From: Vagococcus proximus
Lineage (GTDB): Bacteria; Bacillota; Bacilli; Lactobacillales; Vagococcaceae
Reading direction: 5' to 3'
DNA length: 64,000 nt
NCBI RefSeq assembly: GCF_029143285.1
Contig: NZ_JAPDSH010000007.1
Coordinates: 62,001 to 126,000, forward strand
Shown piece after piece: positions 1-9,642 of the stretch (the stretch's first letter is position 1; every line of letters starts with the position of its first letter). Both the position numbers and the translations under genes were made by a program. The notes under the pieces are model-generated. The model was not told the DNA's origin, did not search any database, and saw only the letters and a program-made list of their open reading frames with translations.

Positions 1-1
1 T

Positions 2-37
2 ATTGGTGCAAGTTCATTAGCTTTAAAATTTAAATAG
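2..37 (+). CDS. glcK: Glucokinase, C-terminal end (partial)
   Basis: The window opens inside a gene. One frame reads IGASSLALKFK and then stops at TAG. Many ROK-family glucokinases end in a similar GAAxLAL segment, and in enterococci glucokinase lies directly before a small rhodanese-like gene, as here. Only eleven codons are visible, so the call rests on this short tail and on the neighbour. Confidence 0.55.
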   Translation: MGASSLALKFK

Positions 38-63
38 GGTAAGATAAGGAAGGAAGAATTAGA

Positions 64-459
64 GTGAGATTTATCGTAGGTTTAAATATTATATTAGCAG
101 CTATTCTTTTAGGAGTAGCAATCAATTGGTTATATATGAAAATGATGGCTAAGCGTTCAGCAACAGAGATTGATCAAGACGAATTTAAAGAAAAAATGCG
201 TAAGGCACAAATCATTGATGTCCGTGAAAAAGATGCTTTTGATGCAGGACATATTATGGGCGCACGTAATATTTCATATTCAACTTTCAAGCAATTACAC
301 GGTTCTTTAAGACATGACTTACCGATCTTTTTATACGATCAAAGAAAATCTTTAAGTGTACGAGCTGCAAATATCTTACGTAAAAATGGCTATACTAATG
401 TTTATATCTTAAAAGGTGGCTATAATGACTGGACAGGTAAAGTGAAACGTAGAAAATAG
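64..459 (+). CDS. Membrane-anchored rhodanese-like domain protein
   Basis: A 131-residue protein starting at GTG, with a Shine-Dalgarno AGGAAG a few bases upstream. Residues about 5-25 form one membrane segment, and residues about 35-125 form a rhodanese fold (IIDVREKDAFDAGHI, then KGGYNDW near the end). Active rhodaneses carry a cysteine at the start of the active-site loop. Here the loop reads YDQRKSLSVRA with aspartate in that place, so sulfurtransferase activity is unlikely. It sits 27 bases after glucokinase, probably in the same transcript, and is followed by a terminator. Its role is unknown; it may be a binding or scaffold version of the fold. Confidence 0.8.
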   Translation: MRFIVGLNIILAAILLGVAINWLYMKMMAKRSATEIDQDEFKEKMRKAQIIDVREKDAFDAGHIMGARNISYSTFKQLHGSLRHDLPIFLYDQRKSLSVRAANILRKNGYTNVYILKGGYNDWTGKVKRRK

Positions 460-472
460 ATCATTTAATAAA

Positions 473-500
473 AATAATCCTATTATAGGGTTATTTTTTT
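473..500 (+). terminator. Terminator of the glcK-rhodanese transcript
   Basis: Stem AATAATCC / GGGTTATT (one G-T pair) with loop TATTATA, followed by a run of T. Confidence 0.75.
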
Positions 501-505
501 ATAAA

Positions 506-537
506 AAAATAGCAGACACATATGTGTCTGCTATTTT
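506..537 (-). terminator. Terminator of rpoY-rnjA, usable in both directions
   Basis: Perfect 32-base palindrome whose arms read AAAATAGCAGACACAT and its complement, flanked by A and T runs. It lies just past the rnjA stop codon, between convergent genes. Confidence 0.8.
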
Positions 538-541
538 AAGA

Positions 542-2218
542 TTAATTATCTTGAGTTAAGACCATCGGCATAATCATTGGATGGCGCTCTGTTTTTTCGA
601 TTAAGAATGGTTCTAATGTTTTTGTAATAACGTCTCTAAGCATTGCTTCGTTACAGTTAGGATCTTGTAAGGCTTTATTAATAGCGCGTGATAGAATACG
701 TTGCGCTTGGTTAATAAGACTACCAGATTCACGCATGTAGATAAAGCCACGTGATAGGATATCTGGACCGGCTAAGATTTGTTTTTTCTTATAATCCACT
801 GTCGTAACGGCAAGGACTAGCCCTTCTTCTGAAAGAATACGACGATCTTTTAAAACGATATTTCCAATATCACCGATACCATTACCATCAACATAGACAT
901 CTCCAGCATTGAAGTGTCCAGCAATTCTTGCGCTATCAGGTGTAAGAGCTAGGACATCCCCATTTTCAAGAATGAAACAATTATCTTTTTCAACACCAGT
1001 ATCTTGTGCAAGTTGTGTATGAACTTTTAGCATACGATACTCACCATGAACAGGCATGAAATATTTTGGTTTCATTAAGCTTAACATTAATTTTTGTTCT
1101 TCTTGGCCACCATGACCAGAAGTATGAATGTTATTTACTTTACCGTGTATTACTTCTGCTCCAGCTTCAGATAAGCGGTTGATTACGCGATTAACACTAG
1201 TTGTGTTTCCTGGGATAGGAGAACTAGAGAAGACAACAGTATCACCTGGTTGAATAGCGATTTGACGATGAGTTCCGTTGGCGATACGGCTTAATGCAGC
1301 CATAGGTTCGCCTTGAGAACCTGTACATAAAATTAACATTTCGTTAGCAGGGATATTATTAATCTGTCTTGCATCTACGAAGGTATCATCTGGAACATTG
1401 ATGTATCCTAATTTTTGACCATTAACAATGGCATTTTCCATACTACGACCAAAGACAGCGACTTTACGACCTGTTTTAACAGCAGCCATAGCGGTTTGTT
1501 GAAGCCTAAAGATATTTGAAGCAAATGTTGCAAATATGATTCGACCATCAATTTTTTCAAAAATTTGTTCGATAGATTTTCCAATCGTTTTTTCTGATTT
1601 TGTGAAACCAGGGACTTCAGCATTGGTACTATCAGATAGCATACATAAAACACCTTCACTACCAATTTTAGCCATTTTTTGTAAATTTGGTGGCTCGCCA
1701 ACCGGTGTAAAATCAAATTTAAAATCTCCGGTACATACGATGTTACCAGAAGGAGTTTTTACAACAACTCCTAATGCATCAGGAATACTATGTGTTGTAC
1801 GGAAAAAACTGATAGTAGTTTTACGGAATTTAATAATAGTATCTTCATTTATTTCATGAAGTTCTGCATCTCGTAATAAACCGTGTTCTTCTAATTTATT
1901 TTTGATTAAAGCAAGAGCAAGAGGACCTGCGTAAATAGGTAAGTTCGCTTGTTTTAACAAGAAAGGAATCCCACCGATGTGATCTTCATGACCATGAGTA
2001 ATCACTAGTGCTTTTACTTTATTAAGATTTTGAACAATGTAACTGTAGTCTGGAATAACATAGTCAATACCAAGTAAATCGTCTTCTGGAAACTTGATTC
2101 CAGCATCTACGATAATAATTTCGTCTTGGAACTGAACCCCATATGTATTTTTACCAATTTCACCCAAACCACCAATGCCAAAGACACCAGTTTCATTGTT
2201 TTTTATATTGGGTTTCAT
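542..2218 (-). CDS. rnjA: Ribonuclease J1
   Basis: 558 residues, normal length for RNase J. This is a metallo-beta-lactamase/beta-CASP ribonuclease with endonuclease and 5'-3' exonuclease activity in mRNA decay and rRNA maturation. The zinc motif HGHEDHIGG lies near residue 75, GDFKFD near 165, the beta-CASP segment in the middle (CTGSQGEP), and PVHGEYRML near 390. The gene begins one base after the rpoY stop codon, with GGAG about ten bases upstream of ATG. The rpoY-rnjA pairing is conserved in Firmicutes and favours J1 over its paralogue J2. Confidence 0.93.
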   Translation of the reverse strand: MKPNIKNNETGVFGIGGLGEIGKNTYGVQFQDEIIIVDAGIKFPEDDLLGIDYVIPDYSYIVQNLNKVKALVITHGHEDHIGGIPFLLKQANLPIYAGPLALALIKNKLEEHGLLRDAELHEINEDTIIKFRKTTISFFRTTHSIPDALGVVVKTPSGNIVCTGDFKFDFTPVGEPPNLQKMAKIGSEGVLCMLSDSTNAEVPGFTKSEKTIGKSIEQIFEKIDGRIIFATFASNIFRLQQTAMAAVKTGRKVAVFGRSMENAIVNGQKLGYINVPDDTFVDARQINNIPANEMLILCTGSQGEPMAALSRIANGTHRQIAIQPGDTVVFSSSPIPGNTTSVNRVINRLSEAGAEVIHGKVNNIHTSGHGGQEEQKLMLSLMKPKYFMPVHGEYRMLKVHTQLAQDTGVEKDNCFILENGDVLALTPDSARIAGHFNAGDVYVDGNGIGDIGNIVLKDRRILSEEGLVLAVTTVDYKKKQILAGPDILSRGFIYMRESGSLINQAQRILSRAINKALQDPNCNEAMLRDVITKTLEPFLIEKTERHPMIMPMVLTQDN

Positions 2219-2219
2219 G

Positions 2220-2435
2220 TTACTTGAACTCCGTTAAAGTAAACTCAGCGTTTTCTTTTTCGTATTCTAAGTGATTTCCCTCAAGTAGTTGAACTAATTC
2301 GATGTTATATGGGGTATTGTCTTCAACTAACATGCGCGCGCTAACTTCGCAATCAGCTTCAACGTAAAGCGATTGTGTTTGTTCTCTTTTTGGGTTTCTT
2401 ACTTTTGTTTCTTGATAATAAACTTTAAAAATCAT
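2220..2435 (-). CDS. rpoY: RNA polymerase epsilon subunit
   Basis: 71-residue small acidic protein matching the YkzG/RpoY family, an accessory subunit of Firmicute RNA polymerase. Recognisable segments are MIFKVYYQE at the start and the [10 protein letters not shown] stretch in the second half. The Shine-Dalgarno AAAGGAG lies eight bases before ATG. It is the first gene of the rpoY-rnjA operon and overlaps no other gene. Confidence 0.9.
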   Translation of the reverse strand: MIFKVYYQETKVRNPKREQTQSLYVEADCEVSARMLVEDNTPYNIELVQLLEGNHLEYEKENAEFTLTEFK

Positions 2436-2892
2436 ATATTTTTCTCCTTTATGTACCCTAAAGGTACTCTATTATTTTTTTAAACGACTTAAAAAATGTC
2501 GTAGTAATCGTATCCGATATTATAACAAAAATGACCACACTAAAGTGAGGTGACAAGCACCTCTTAAATTATTAAACCAACTAAATCAAATGAAACGGTT
2601 TGGTTGGTTTGGAAACATCAGATGTTTCTGTTGTCTAAGCCTTGTGATGTCTAAATTGAATTAACAAACTGTTCGTTATAATTAAGATAATTTTATCATA
2701 TTTCTGTTCATAAGTATAGGAAGTTAAATTCTCTAATCGGATATAAATTCAGATGAGGTTTGTTATACATTAAATAAATATGATATATTGATACTATAAG
2801 AAAAAACAGATGTTTTTTCAAAAAATAGGGTTCGTTAAAGTGTTATAAAATCGTGTCTAAAATAAGAATGAATAAAGGATGGGTTGAACGGT
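2436..2892. other. Intergenic region with serial hairpins
   Basis: The 457 bases between divergent operons contain no credible ORF. They hold the rpoY leader and promoter and then a row of inverted repeats: GAGGTG/CACCTC (2549-2565), AAACCAAC/GTTGGTTT (about 2574-2611), GAAACATC/GATGTTTC (2610-2627) and GAAAAAACA/TGTTTTTTC (2800-2819). None has a convincing U-tract in the right place. The last lies upstream of the ABC operon and may be a leader hairpin. No promoter for the plus-strand operon could be fixed with confidence. Confidence 0.45.
2519..2527 (-). promoter_or_regulatory. Extended -10 promoter of rpoY-rnjA (candidate)
   Basis: On the minus strand this reads TGTTATAAT, a consensus TGn-extended -10 box. 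The -35 region is poor (CACTTT at 17 bases). The predicted leader is about 75 nt and holds two small hairpins, CGAC...GTCG and GTACC-TTTA-GGGTAC, before the rpoY Shine-Dalgarno. Confidence 0.5.
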
Positions 2893-4623
2893 ATGAAATT
2901 GATGTGGGAGTATGCGGTACGGCAGAAAAAATTACTCGTATTAAATTTTTTCTGTGTATTTGGATTTATTATAATTGAATTAGGTTTACCAACGCTGTTA
3001 GCTAAAATGATAGATGTTGGTGTGAGAAATAAAGATTGGCAATATGTTAAGACGATGGGAATATGGATGATTGTGATTACAATTATTGGTGTGTTGATGA
3101 ATATCATGTTGACATTTGTAGGTGCTAAGATGAACAATCGGATCATTGTTTCAATGCGTGATGATATGTTTGAATCAATGCAACATTTTTCACATCATGA
3201 ATATGATCAGCTAGGAGTATCATCTTTGATTACGCGTACAACGAATGATGCCTATCAAGTGATGATGTTTTTAGGGATGCTTCTGCGTTTAGGATTTATG
3301 ACACCAATGATGTTTATGGCGAGTTTATATATGATTATGCGAGAGAGTGTATCATTATCGATGTTTGTTTTTTTAGGGATTCCATTTTTATTAGCAGGGG
3401 TTATTTTGCTTGCTAAGTTGTCAGAACCTCTTTCTAAAAAACAACAGCATAATTTAGACAAATTAAATATGATTTTGCGTGAAAACTTATCAGGACTCCG
3501 TGTTATTAGAGCATTTGTTAATGAAAAGTTTGAAGAAGGTCGATTTAAAAATGTAAATGAGAATTATGAAAAGAGTTCAACTAAATTATTTAAATTAGTA
3601 GCAACAGCTCAACCAGCATTCTATTTCTTATTTAATATTATTATGGTTCTTATTATTTGGTTTGGTGCCAAACAAATTGAGCTAGGTTCGTTAGAATTAG
3701 GAAAACTTTTATCATTTATCGAATATGTTTTCCATGCGTTATTTTCATTTATGTTATTTGCATCTGTTTTTATGATGTATCCAAGAGCAGCTGTATCAGC
3801 TGGTCGTATTCAAGAAGTATTAGATACAAAAAGTAGTATTCAAGAAAATCCAGAAGGTATCACTCAAACAGAAACTAATGGTGTGATTGAGTTTAAAAAT
3901 GTAACCTTCGCTTATCCAGGAGCTGCAGAGAGTCCTGTTATTCGTAATGTGAGCTTTGAAGCACGACCTGGTGAGACTGTTGCCTTTATCGGGAGTACAG
4001 GTAGCGGGAAATCAACGTTAATTCAACTGATACCCAGATTTTACGATGTATCTGAAGGGGAAGTTTTGATTGATGGTGTTAATGTTAAGGACTACAATTT
4101 ATCAGCTTTACGAGAAAAGATAGGGTATATTCCGCAAAAAGCATTATTATTCACAGGAACAATTCGTGATAATTTACGTTTTGGTAAATCAGATGCAACG
4201 GAAGAAGACTTCGCTTACGCAATTGATGTGGCCCAGGGTACTGAATTTATTAGTCAAAAGAAATTAGGATTAGATGAACCTTTATCAGAAGGAGGGAGTA
4301 ATTTCTCTGGAGGACAAAAACAACGTTTGGCTATTGCGAGAGCAATTATTAGACGACCGGCTATCTATGTTTTTGATGATAGTTTTTCAGCTTTAGATTA
4401 CAAGACCGATGCGACACTGCGCAAGCGTCTGAAGAAAGAAACAACGGAATCGACTGTACTAATTGTCGCCCAACGTGTCAGTACGATTATGCAGGCAGAT
4501 AAGATTATTGTTTTAAATGAAGGTGATGTTGTAGGAATGGGAACTCATAGAGAGTTACTTAAAACATGTGATATTTATTATGATATTGCATCATCTCAGT
4601 TATCGAAGGAGGAATTAGCATGA
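2893..4623 (+). CDS. Heterodimeric ABC exporter, subunit with degenerate ATP site
   Basis: About 576 residues: six membrane helices (residues 1-310) and an ABC ATPase domain. Walker A is GSTGSGKST (near 367) and the signature is FSGGQ (near 471). Walker B reads VFDDSFSALD, with Asp where the catalytic Glu belongs, and the switch reads VAQR with Gln in place of His. This pattern is known from LmrC/BmrC/EfrC-type partners, which pair with a subunit carrying the intact catalytic residues. The next gene is that partner, overlapping by four bases. Export of drugs or lipid-like compounds is inferred from the family. An in-frame TTG at 2884 closer to AAAGGA is an alternative start; ATG 2893 gives the more usual N-terminus. 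Confidence 0.85.
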   Translation: MKLMWEYAVRQKKLLVLNFFCVFGFIIIELGLPTLLAKMIDVGVRNKDWQYVKTMGIWMIVITIIGVLMNIMLTFVGAKMNNRIIVSMRDDMFESMQHFSHHEYDQLGVSSLITRTTNDAYQVMMFLGMLLRLGFMTPMMFMASLYMIMRESVSLSMFVFLGIPFLLAGVILLAKLSEPLSKKQQHNLDKLNMILRENLSGLRVIRAFVNEKFEEGRFKNVNENYEKSSTKLFKLVATAQPAFYFLFNIIMVLIIWFGAKQIELGSLELGKLLSFIEYVFHALFSFMLFASVFMMYPRAAVSAGRIQEVLDTKSSIQENPEGITQTETNGVIEFKNVTFAYPGAAESPVIRNVSFEARPGETVAFIGSTGSGKSTLIQLIPRFYDVSEGEVLIDGVNVKDYNLSALREKIGYIPQKALLFTGTIRDNLRFGKSDATEEDFAYAIDVAQGTEFISQKKLGLDEPLSEGGSNFSGGQKQRLAIARAIIRRPAIYVFDDSFSALDYKTDATLRKRLKKETTESTVLIVAQRVSTIMQADKIIVLNEGDVVGMGTHRELLKTCDIYYDIASSQLSKEELA

Positions 4624-6392
4624 GAGAGTCGTTAAAATCATTGAAACGCTTATGGAGTTACTTAAGACCGTATCGTTTAATGTTTAGTTTTGCAGTGTTA
4701 TTAACATTGACTGCTGTGGCTCTAAATGCCATTTATCCAGTCGTAACAGGCTTACCGACAACGGAAATTGCTGCCAATTTAAGTGCAGGAACAGGCTTGA
4801 ATTTTCCATATATAGTCAAAACATTGATTGCCATTATGGCTATTTCTATTTTATATAGTTTATCTCAATACTTTGCAACGTACTTGATGACTCAGGTTGT
4901 TCAACGTGGGATGAGAGATTTAAGGAAAGATATCTCTGAGAAAATTAATCGTTTACCCGTATCGTATTTTGATACGCACCAACAAGGTGAAGTATTATCA
5001 CGGGTAACGAATGATGTGGATGCGGTCAGTAATGCGATGCAACAAAGTTTTATCGCCATTATTACAGCAATTTTAGGTATTACAATGGCGGTTGTGATGA
5101 TGTTTGTGATTAATGTCAAGTTGGCATTAGTTGCCCTACTAATGATTCCACTGTCAATGGTGATTTCTAAAATTGTAGTATCTAAATCACAAAACTATTT
5201 TCAAGGGCAACAAAATGCTTTAGGTGATTTAAATGGTTATGTAACAGAGCATTTGACTGGTTTTAATGTGATTAAACTTTATGGTAGAGAAGACGAAACT
5301 TTAGATGGATTTAAAAAGGTGAGCCATACTTTATCAGATTATGGTTTTAAATCTTCTTTTATTTCAGGCTTAATGATGCCGTTGGTACAAATGACTGCCT
5401 ATTTAGTTTATATTGTACTTGCGATAAGCGGGTGTTTCTTAGTAATTGCAGGTAATTTAACTTTGGGTAATTTACAAGCGTTAATTCAATACGTGTGGCA
5501 AATCAATCAACCTATGGGGCAAATTACTCAATTAGCAACGGTTCTTCAAAGTGCTTCAGCGTCAACAGTTAGAATTTTTGAAATATTAGATGAAATCGAA
5601 GCGATAGAAAATGAAGTAGATGTAGTGTTACCTGAAGCCATTGATGGAAAAGTATCCTTCAAAAATGTCGCGTTCAGTTATGATCCGTCACGTCCATTAA
5701 TCAAGGATTTAAGTTTTGAAGTAAAACCAGGTCAGACGGTTGCCATTGTTGGTCCGACAGGTGCAGGTAAAACAACCTTGATTAATCTGTTGATGCGTTT
5801 TTACGATGTGGATTCAGGTGCGATTGAAATTGATGGTATAAACACGAAAGATATGAATCGCAGTGATGTGAGGTCATTATTCGGGATGGTACTTCAAGAT
5901 GCTTGGCTTTATCATGATTCAATTAGTGAAAATATCCGTTTCGGTAAATTAGATGCAACAGATTATGAAGTAGTAGATGCGGCAAAGACAGCCAATGTTC
6001 ATCACTTTATTAAAACGATGCCGGAAGGTTACGACATGGTCATTGATGAAGAAGCATCAAATGTATCATTGGGTCAAAAGCAATTGTTAACTATTGCTCG
6101 TGCAGTTATCTCGGATCCTAAAATTTTAATTTTAGATGAGGCGACAAGTTCTGTAGACACACGATTAGAAGCATTGATTCAAAAAGCTATGGCTAAAGTA
6201 ATGGAAGGGCGAACAAGTTTTGTTATCGCTCACCGCTTATCTACAATTCGTGAGGCTGATTTAATATTGGTCATGAATCAAGGTGAAATTATTGAGCAAG
6301 GGACACATGATAGTTTACTGGCTCAAGGTGGTTTTTATGAACAACTATATAACAGTCAGTTTGATGAAGAAGGCGATTATGAATTAGCTTAA
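4620..6392 (+). CDS. Heterodimeric ABC exporter, subunit with catalytic Glu
   Basis: 590 residues, six membrane helices then an ATPase domain. Walker A is GPTGAGKTT (near 378), Walker B is ILILDEATSSVD with the catalytic Glu, and the switch is AHR. The signature is altered to VSLGQ, the expected complement to the degenerate site of its partner in LmrD/BmrD/EfrD-type proteins. ATGA overlap with the upstream gene indicates translational coupling and a 1:1 heterodimer. A terminator follows directly. The substrate cannot be read from sequence. Confidence 0.87.
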   Translation: MRESLKSLKRLWSYLRPYRLMFSFAVLLTLTAVALNAIYPVVTGLPTTEIAANLSAGTGLNFPYIVKTLIAIMAISILYSLSQYFATYLMTQVVQRGMRDLRKDISEKINRLPVSYFDTHQQGEVLSRVTNDVDAVSNAMQQSFIAIITAILGITMAVVMMFVINVKLALVALLMIPLSMVISKIVVSKSQNYFQGQQNALGDLNGYVTEHLTGFNVIKLYGREDETLDGFKKVSHTLSDYGFKSSFISGLMMPLVQMTAYLVYIVLAISGCFLVIAGNLTLGNLQALIQYVWQINQPMGQITQLATVLQSASASTVRIFEILDEIEAIENEVDVVLPEAIDGKVSFKNVAFSYDPSRPLIKDLSFEVKPGQTVAIVGPTGAGKTTLINLLMRFYDVDSGAIEIDGINTKDMNRSDVRSLFGMVLQDAWLYHDSISENIRFGKLDATDYEVVDAAKTANVHHFIKTMPEGYDMVIDEEASNVSLGQKQLLTIARAVISDPKILILDEATSSVDTRLEALIQKAMAKVMEGRTSFVIAHRLSTIREADLILVMNQGEIIEQGTHDSLLAQGGFYEQLYNSQFDEEGDYELA

Positions 6393-6402
6393 TTTAGTCG
6401 AT

Positions 6403-6442
6403 AAAGAGCGAAAACTCAATGTTTTTGCTCTTTCTTTTTTTA
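6403..6442 (+). terminator. Terminator of the ABC exporter operon
   Basis: Stem AAAGAGCGAAAA / TTTTTGCTCTTT with loop CTCAATG, followed by CTTTTTTT. Confidence 0.8.
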
Positions 6443-6575
6443 TTAAAAAAAGATTAAAGAAATTGCGGTTATTTTTTAATAAAACATTTGCAAAAACTGA
6501 AGAGTTCTAGTATCTTGAAGAGAGGGGCGAACTAGGCGCTTATTTTTTTGAATTTTTTTATAGGAGGGAAGTCAA

Positions 6576-7457
6576 ATGTCAAAAAAGAACAAAACATTTA
6601 TTATCAACATCTGTAAGATTACATTAGGGGCTTTAATTTTTGCGTTAGCAGTTAACGTGTTTGCTTTACCAAATAATTTGGGCGAGGGTGGCGTTACTGG
6701 TTTAACGATGATTTTATACTACACAAATGGGATTTCACCAGCTTTGACCAATGTACTTTTTAATGCTGTCTTAATGGCGATTGGGTATAAATTTTTAGAT
6801 AAAAAAACGATATGGTACACAGGTTACGCGATTATCATGTTATCTGTTTTCCTTAAGTTAACAGATCATATTCATTTTGTATCAGACGAGGTCATGATTG
6901 TCGCTGTAGCAGCTGGAGTTTTAATGGGTATTGGTATGGGGATGATTATGCGAGGAAATGGTACAACAGCAGGTAGTGCTATTTTAGCAAAATTAATGAA
7001 TAAATATTTGGGATGGAATACAAGTTATGCGCTATTATTCTTTGATTTAATTGTGGTTATTCCATCAGTATTTGTTATTGGTTTTCCTAGCTTGATGTTT
7101 ACATTAGTATCATTGACAGTATCTACCAAAGTTTTAGACTTTATTTTAGAAGGATTTAATCCGAAAAAAACTGTTACTATTATTTCTGAGAAACATGAAG
7201 AGATTGCTCATGAAATCAGTACTAAGTTAGAGCGAGGCATCACTGTTTTAAATGGAACAGGTTACTATAAACAGAACGAAAAGAAATTATTGTATATTGT
7301 GATTAGTCGTCAACAATTGTTACCGATCCAAAAAATCATTAATGAGATTGACCCATTAGCCTTTGTTATTATTAATGATGCACAAAGTGTTATTGGTGAA
7401 GGGTTTACTCGTGATTTCTTTGAAGAAGAGGAAAATCAAAATCCGAATGAAATGTAA
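6576..7457 (+). CDS. YitT/DUF2179-family membrane protein
   Basis: 293 residues. Residues about 10-200 hold five to six membrane helices of the YitT type, with the FALPNNLGEGGVTGL segment near 29. A soluble DUF2179 domain follows (about 205-285: GITVLNGTGYY, then FVIINDAQSVIGEGF). The ATG is preceded by AGGAGGG at good spacing. It is monocistronic, with terminators on both sides. The function of the family is not settled; small-molecule transport is a guess. Confidence 0.85.
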   Translation: MSKKNKTFIINICKITLGALIFALAVNVFALPNNLGEGGVTGLTMILYYTNGISPALTNVLFNAVLMAIGYKFLDKKTIWYTGYAIIMLSVFLKLTDHIHFVSDEVMIVAVAAGVLMGIGMGMIMRGNGTTAGSAILAKLMNKYLGWNTSYALLFFDLIVVIPSVFVIGFPSLMFTLVSLTVSTKVLDFILEGFNPKKTVTIISEKHEEIAHEISTKLERGITVLNGTGYYKQNEKKLLYIVISRQQLLPIQKIINEIDPLAFVIINDAQSVIGEGFTRDFFEEEENQNPNEM

Positions 7458-7460
7458 AAA

Positions 7461-7487
7461 AAGAAGCCTAAGGGCTTCTTTTTTTTA
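7461..7487. terminator. Bidirectional terminator between yitT-like gene and gatD
   Basis: Stem AAGAAGCC / GGCTTCTT with a four-base loop, A-run before and T-run after, between convergent genes. Confidence 0.8.
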
Positions 7488-8150
7488 AGCATTGTTATAT
7501 TTTTTATCTAAGATTAGATCAACTAATCGATGAGCTAGATGTTCATTACGTGCTAAGACAGGACCGTGAAGATAACTGCAGAATGTATTTTTATAAATAG
7601 CACCTTCCCCTTTATCTTTACCGTTGTTTCCATCTCCTTCAAGAACCGTTCCCAAAGGTTTTTCACCCTCACCTAAGTAAGTCACACCGTTATGATTTTC
7701 AAACCCAACATAGGTTTCATTAAACTCATCGTTATGAATTTTAACTTCTCCAATAAAACGATTGTTATCTTGACTTAATGTGTAATGATCAAGAGCACTA
7801 ATACCTTGTATTTTAGTTCCGTTAGCGCCGATGTAGTAGTGACCAAGCATTTGGTAACCACCGCAGATAGCAAGCAGGACACCGTTATCTTCAATATAAG
7901 ATGTGATGCCTTCTTTCTTAGTTTGGATATCTTTAGATACGATAGTTTGCTCGTAATCTTGTCCACCGCCGAAAAAGACAAAATCATATTTTTCAGGGTC
8001 AAATTCTTCATAGATACTGATGATTTCAGAAGTGAAAGACACACCTTTTTGTTTAGCTGCATATTCCATCATTAACATATTTCCGTTATCACCATAAGTA
8101 TTTAATAGGTTACCATATAAGTGACACGCGCGAATTGTTTTATCTGACAT
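7485..8150 (-). CDS. gatD: Lipid II isoglutaminyl synthase, glutaminase subunit GatD
   Basis: 221 residues, CobB/CobQ-type class I glutamine amidotransferase. The nucleophile cysteine sits in LLAICGGYQMLG near residue 95, and the catalytic His lies near SYLHGPVLARN close to the C-terminus. With MurT it amidates the D-glutamate of lipid II to D-isoglutamine, using ammonia from glutamine, at the cytoplasmic membrane face. Two signs show coupling to murT: the start follows the murT stop by one base, and its Shine-Dalgarno GGGAGG lies inside the murT end. Confidence 0.92.
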   Translation of the reverse strand: MSDKTIRACHLYGNLLNTYGDNGNMLMMEYAAKQKGVSFTSEIISIYEEFDPEKYDFVFFGGGQDYEQTIVSKDIQTKKEGITSYIEDNGVLLAICGGYQMLGHYYIGANGTKIQGISALDHYTLSQDNNRFIGEVKIHNDEFNETYVGFENHNGVTYLGEGEKPLGTVLEGDGNNGKDKGEGAIYKNTFCSYLHGPVLARNEHLAHRLVDLILDKKYNNA

Positions 8151-8151
8151 C

Positions 8152-9495
8152 TTACATTCCTCCCTTTAGGTAACCTTGATTTGTTAATTCTTTACGTAAT
8201 TCTAAAACAGCTGTGTATGTTGCTAAAATAAATACTTTTTCTGTCGGAGCAGATTTGATTTCATCAATTACTTTAGTTAAATCTGTTGATTCAGTGATGA
8301 TAGAGTCGTCGATCCCCGCTACTTTCATACGTAGGGTCATATCTTTGCGGCGGTCACCACCAGTGATGACTTTTTGAACTCCCATTTCTGAGAATTTTTC
8401 ATAGTTTCCATCCCAAATCCAGCTGATATCAAGACCGTCAGCATAGTTAGAGTTAAGTAAGCTAACAAGTGAGAATGGACGTGGTGCTAAGTCAATCATA
8501 TCGATAACTTGGTTAATCCCGACAGGATTTTTAACTAGAATTAATGTACATTCTTTATCGCCAACGTTGATAATCTCTTGACGGCCAAAGACACGTTCGT
8601 CATAAGAAAGACCGGCACGAATTTTTTCCGGAGATAGACCATAGTGACGGGCAACAGCTGTCGCTGAAAGGGCATTATATACATTATATAAACCACCAAC
8701 TTCGATACTGTATTCTTCGCCATCGACTACAAATTCAGCAGATGTGTTTGTCATATTTTTTAATTCGGTTAACTGGTAGTCTAATTCTGGACGCTTAAAG
8801 TCACAGTGCGGGCAGTAATATTTTCCTAAACTACTATACGTAATCATTTTATAGTGTAAGATGTGCTGGCAATTTGGACAAAGGACACCATCTGTATTAT
8901 GATGTGCCATTTGTTCTCTATCTTCTTCATGGTTAAAGCCGTAATACTCACGAGGGTTTTTAGTTTCAACAGAATTGAAGATAGGTAGGTCACCATTAGC
9001 TAAAATAGTAGCATCTGGTGCATTGTTAGCACCGTCTACAATTAGTTTATAGGTTGTATAGATTTCACCATAACGATCCATTTGATCACGGAAAATATTA
9101 GTGAAAAGGAATAGCTCAGGTTTGATGTATTGTGTCACTTTACTTAAGCTTGCTTCATCAATTTCTAAGACTGCAAATTTCTTTTGACCTTTTACTTTTT
9201 TAGCACCTAAGAATGTTGAGACGATTCCTTGCGCCATGTTAGCGCCGGTTGGGTTAGTTAGGACTTCATCGTATTCTTGACGTAAGACGTTAACGGTTAA
9301 AGCTGTTGTCAACGTTTTACCGTTTGTTCCGGTTACCACAATAACTTCATAGTCTTTAGCAAGCGTATCTAAAACCTTAGGGTCTAGTTTTAATGCTAAT
9401 TTTCCAGGATAGCTGCTGCCACCTTTTGTAAATGTTTTTAAAAACCATTGGCTAGATTTACCAGCAAATATGGCAAATTGACTTCTAATAGTCAT
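8152..9495 (-). CDS. murT: Lipid II isoglutaminyl synthase, Mur-ligase subunit MurT
   Basis: 447 residues. The ATP-binding motif of the Mur ligase family, VTGTNGKT, lies near residue 56. An inserted zinc ribbon with two CxxC pairs (CPNC...CPHC, about 203-225) and a C-terminal DUF1727 domain are as in characterised MurT. It activates the D-Glu carboxylate of lipid II for amidation by GatD-derived ammonia. The Shine-Dalgarno GGAGGAATT precedes ATG. It is the first gene of the murT-gatD operon. Confidence 0.93.
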   Translation of the reverse strand: MTIRSQFAIFAGKSSQWFLKTFTKGGSSYPGKLALKLDPKVLDTLAKDYEVIVVTGTNGKTLTTALTVNVLRQEYDEVLTNPTGANMAQGIVSTFLGAKKVKGQKKFAVLEIDEASLSKVTQYIKPELFLFTNIFRDQMDRYGEIYTTYKLIVDGANNAPDATILANGDLPIFNSVETKNPREYYGFNHEEDREQMAHHNTDGVLCPNCQHILHYKMITYSSLGKYYCPHCDFKRPELDYQLTELKNMTNTSAEFVVDGEEYSIEVGGLYNVYNALSATAVARHYGLSPEKIRAGLSYDERVFGRQEIINVGDKECTLILVKNPVGINQVIDMIDLAPRPFSLVSLLNSNYADGLDISWIWDGNYEKFSEMGVQKVITGGDRRKDMTLRMKVAGIDDSIITESTDLTKVIDEIKSAPTEKVFILATYTAVLELRKELTNQGYLKGGM

Positions 9496-9604
9496 AATAT
9501 TAATTCCTCCTGTAATCAGTCATCCTACGATGTTTGATACTAAATTTAATCCAACTTATCATACCACAATTTGTGTTTTTTTTTAATTCTTTTTGTATTC
9601 CTTA

Positions 9605-9638
9605 ATAAAAACCTATCCTCTTTAAAGAGAATAGGTTT
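9605..9638 (-). terminator. Terminator of the ktrB-like gene
   Basis: Stem AAACCTAT-C-CTCTTT / AAAGAG-A-ATAGGTTT, followed on the minus strand by TTTTAT. It lies between the ktrB stop and the murT promoter region. Confidence 0.75.
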
Positions 9639-9642
9639 GATG

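Noticed and set aside
2884-6392. Altered Walker B, switch and signature residues as signs of a broken ABC transporter
   Set aside because: The changes are complementary between the two subunits, as known for heterodimeric exporters with one degenerate site.
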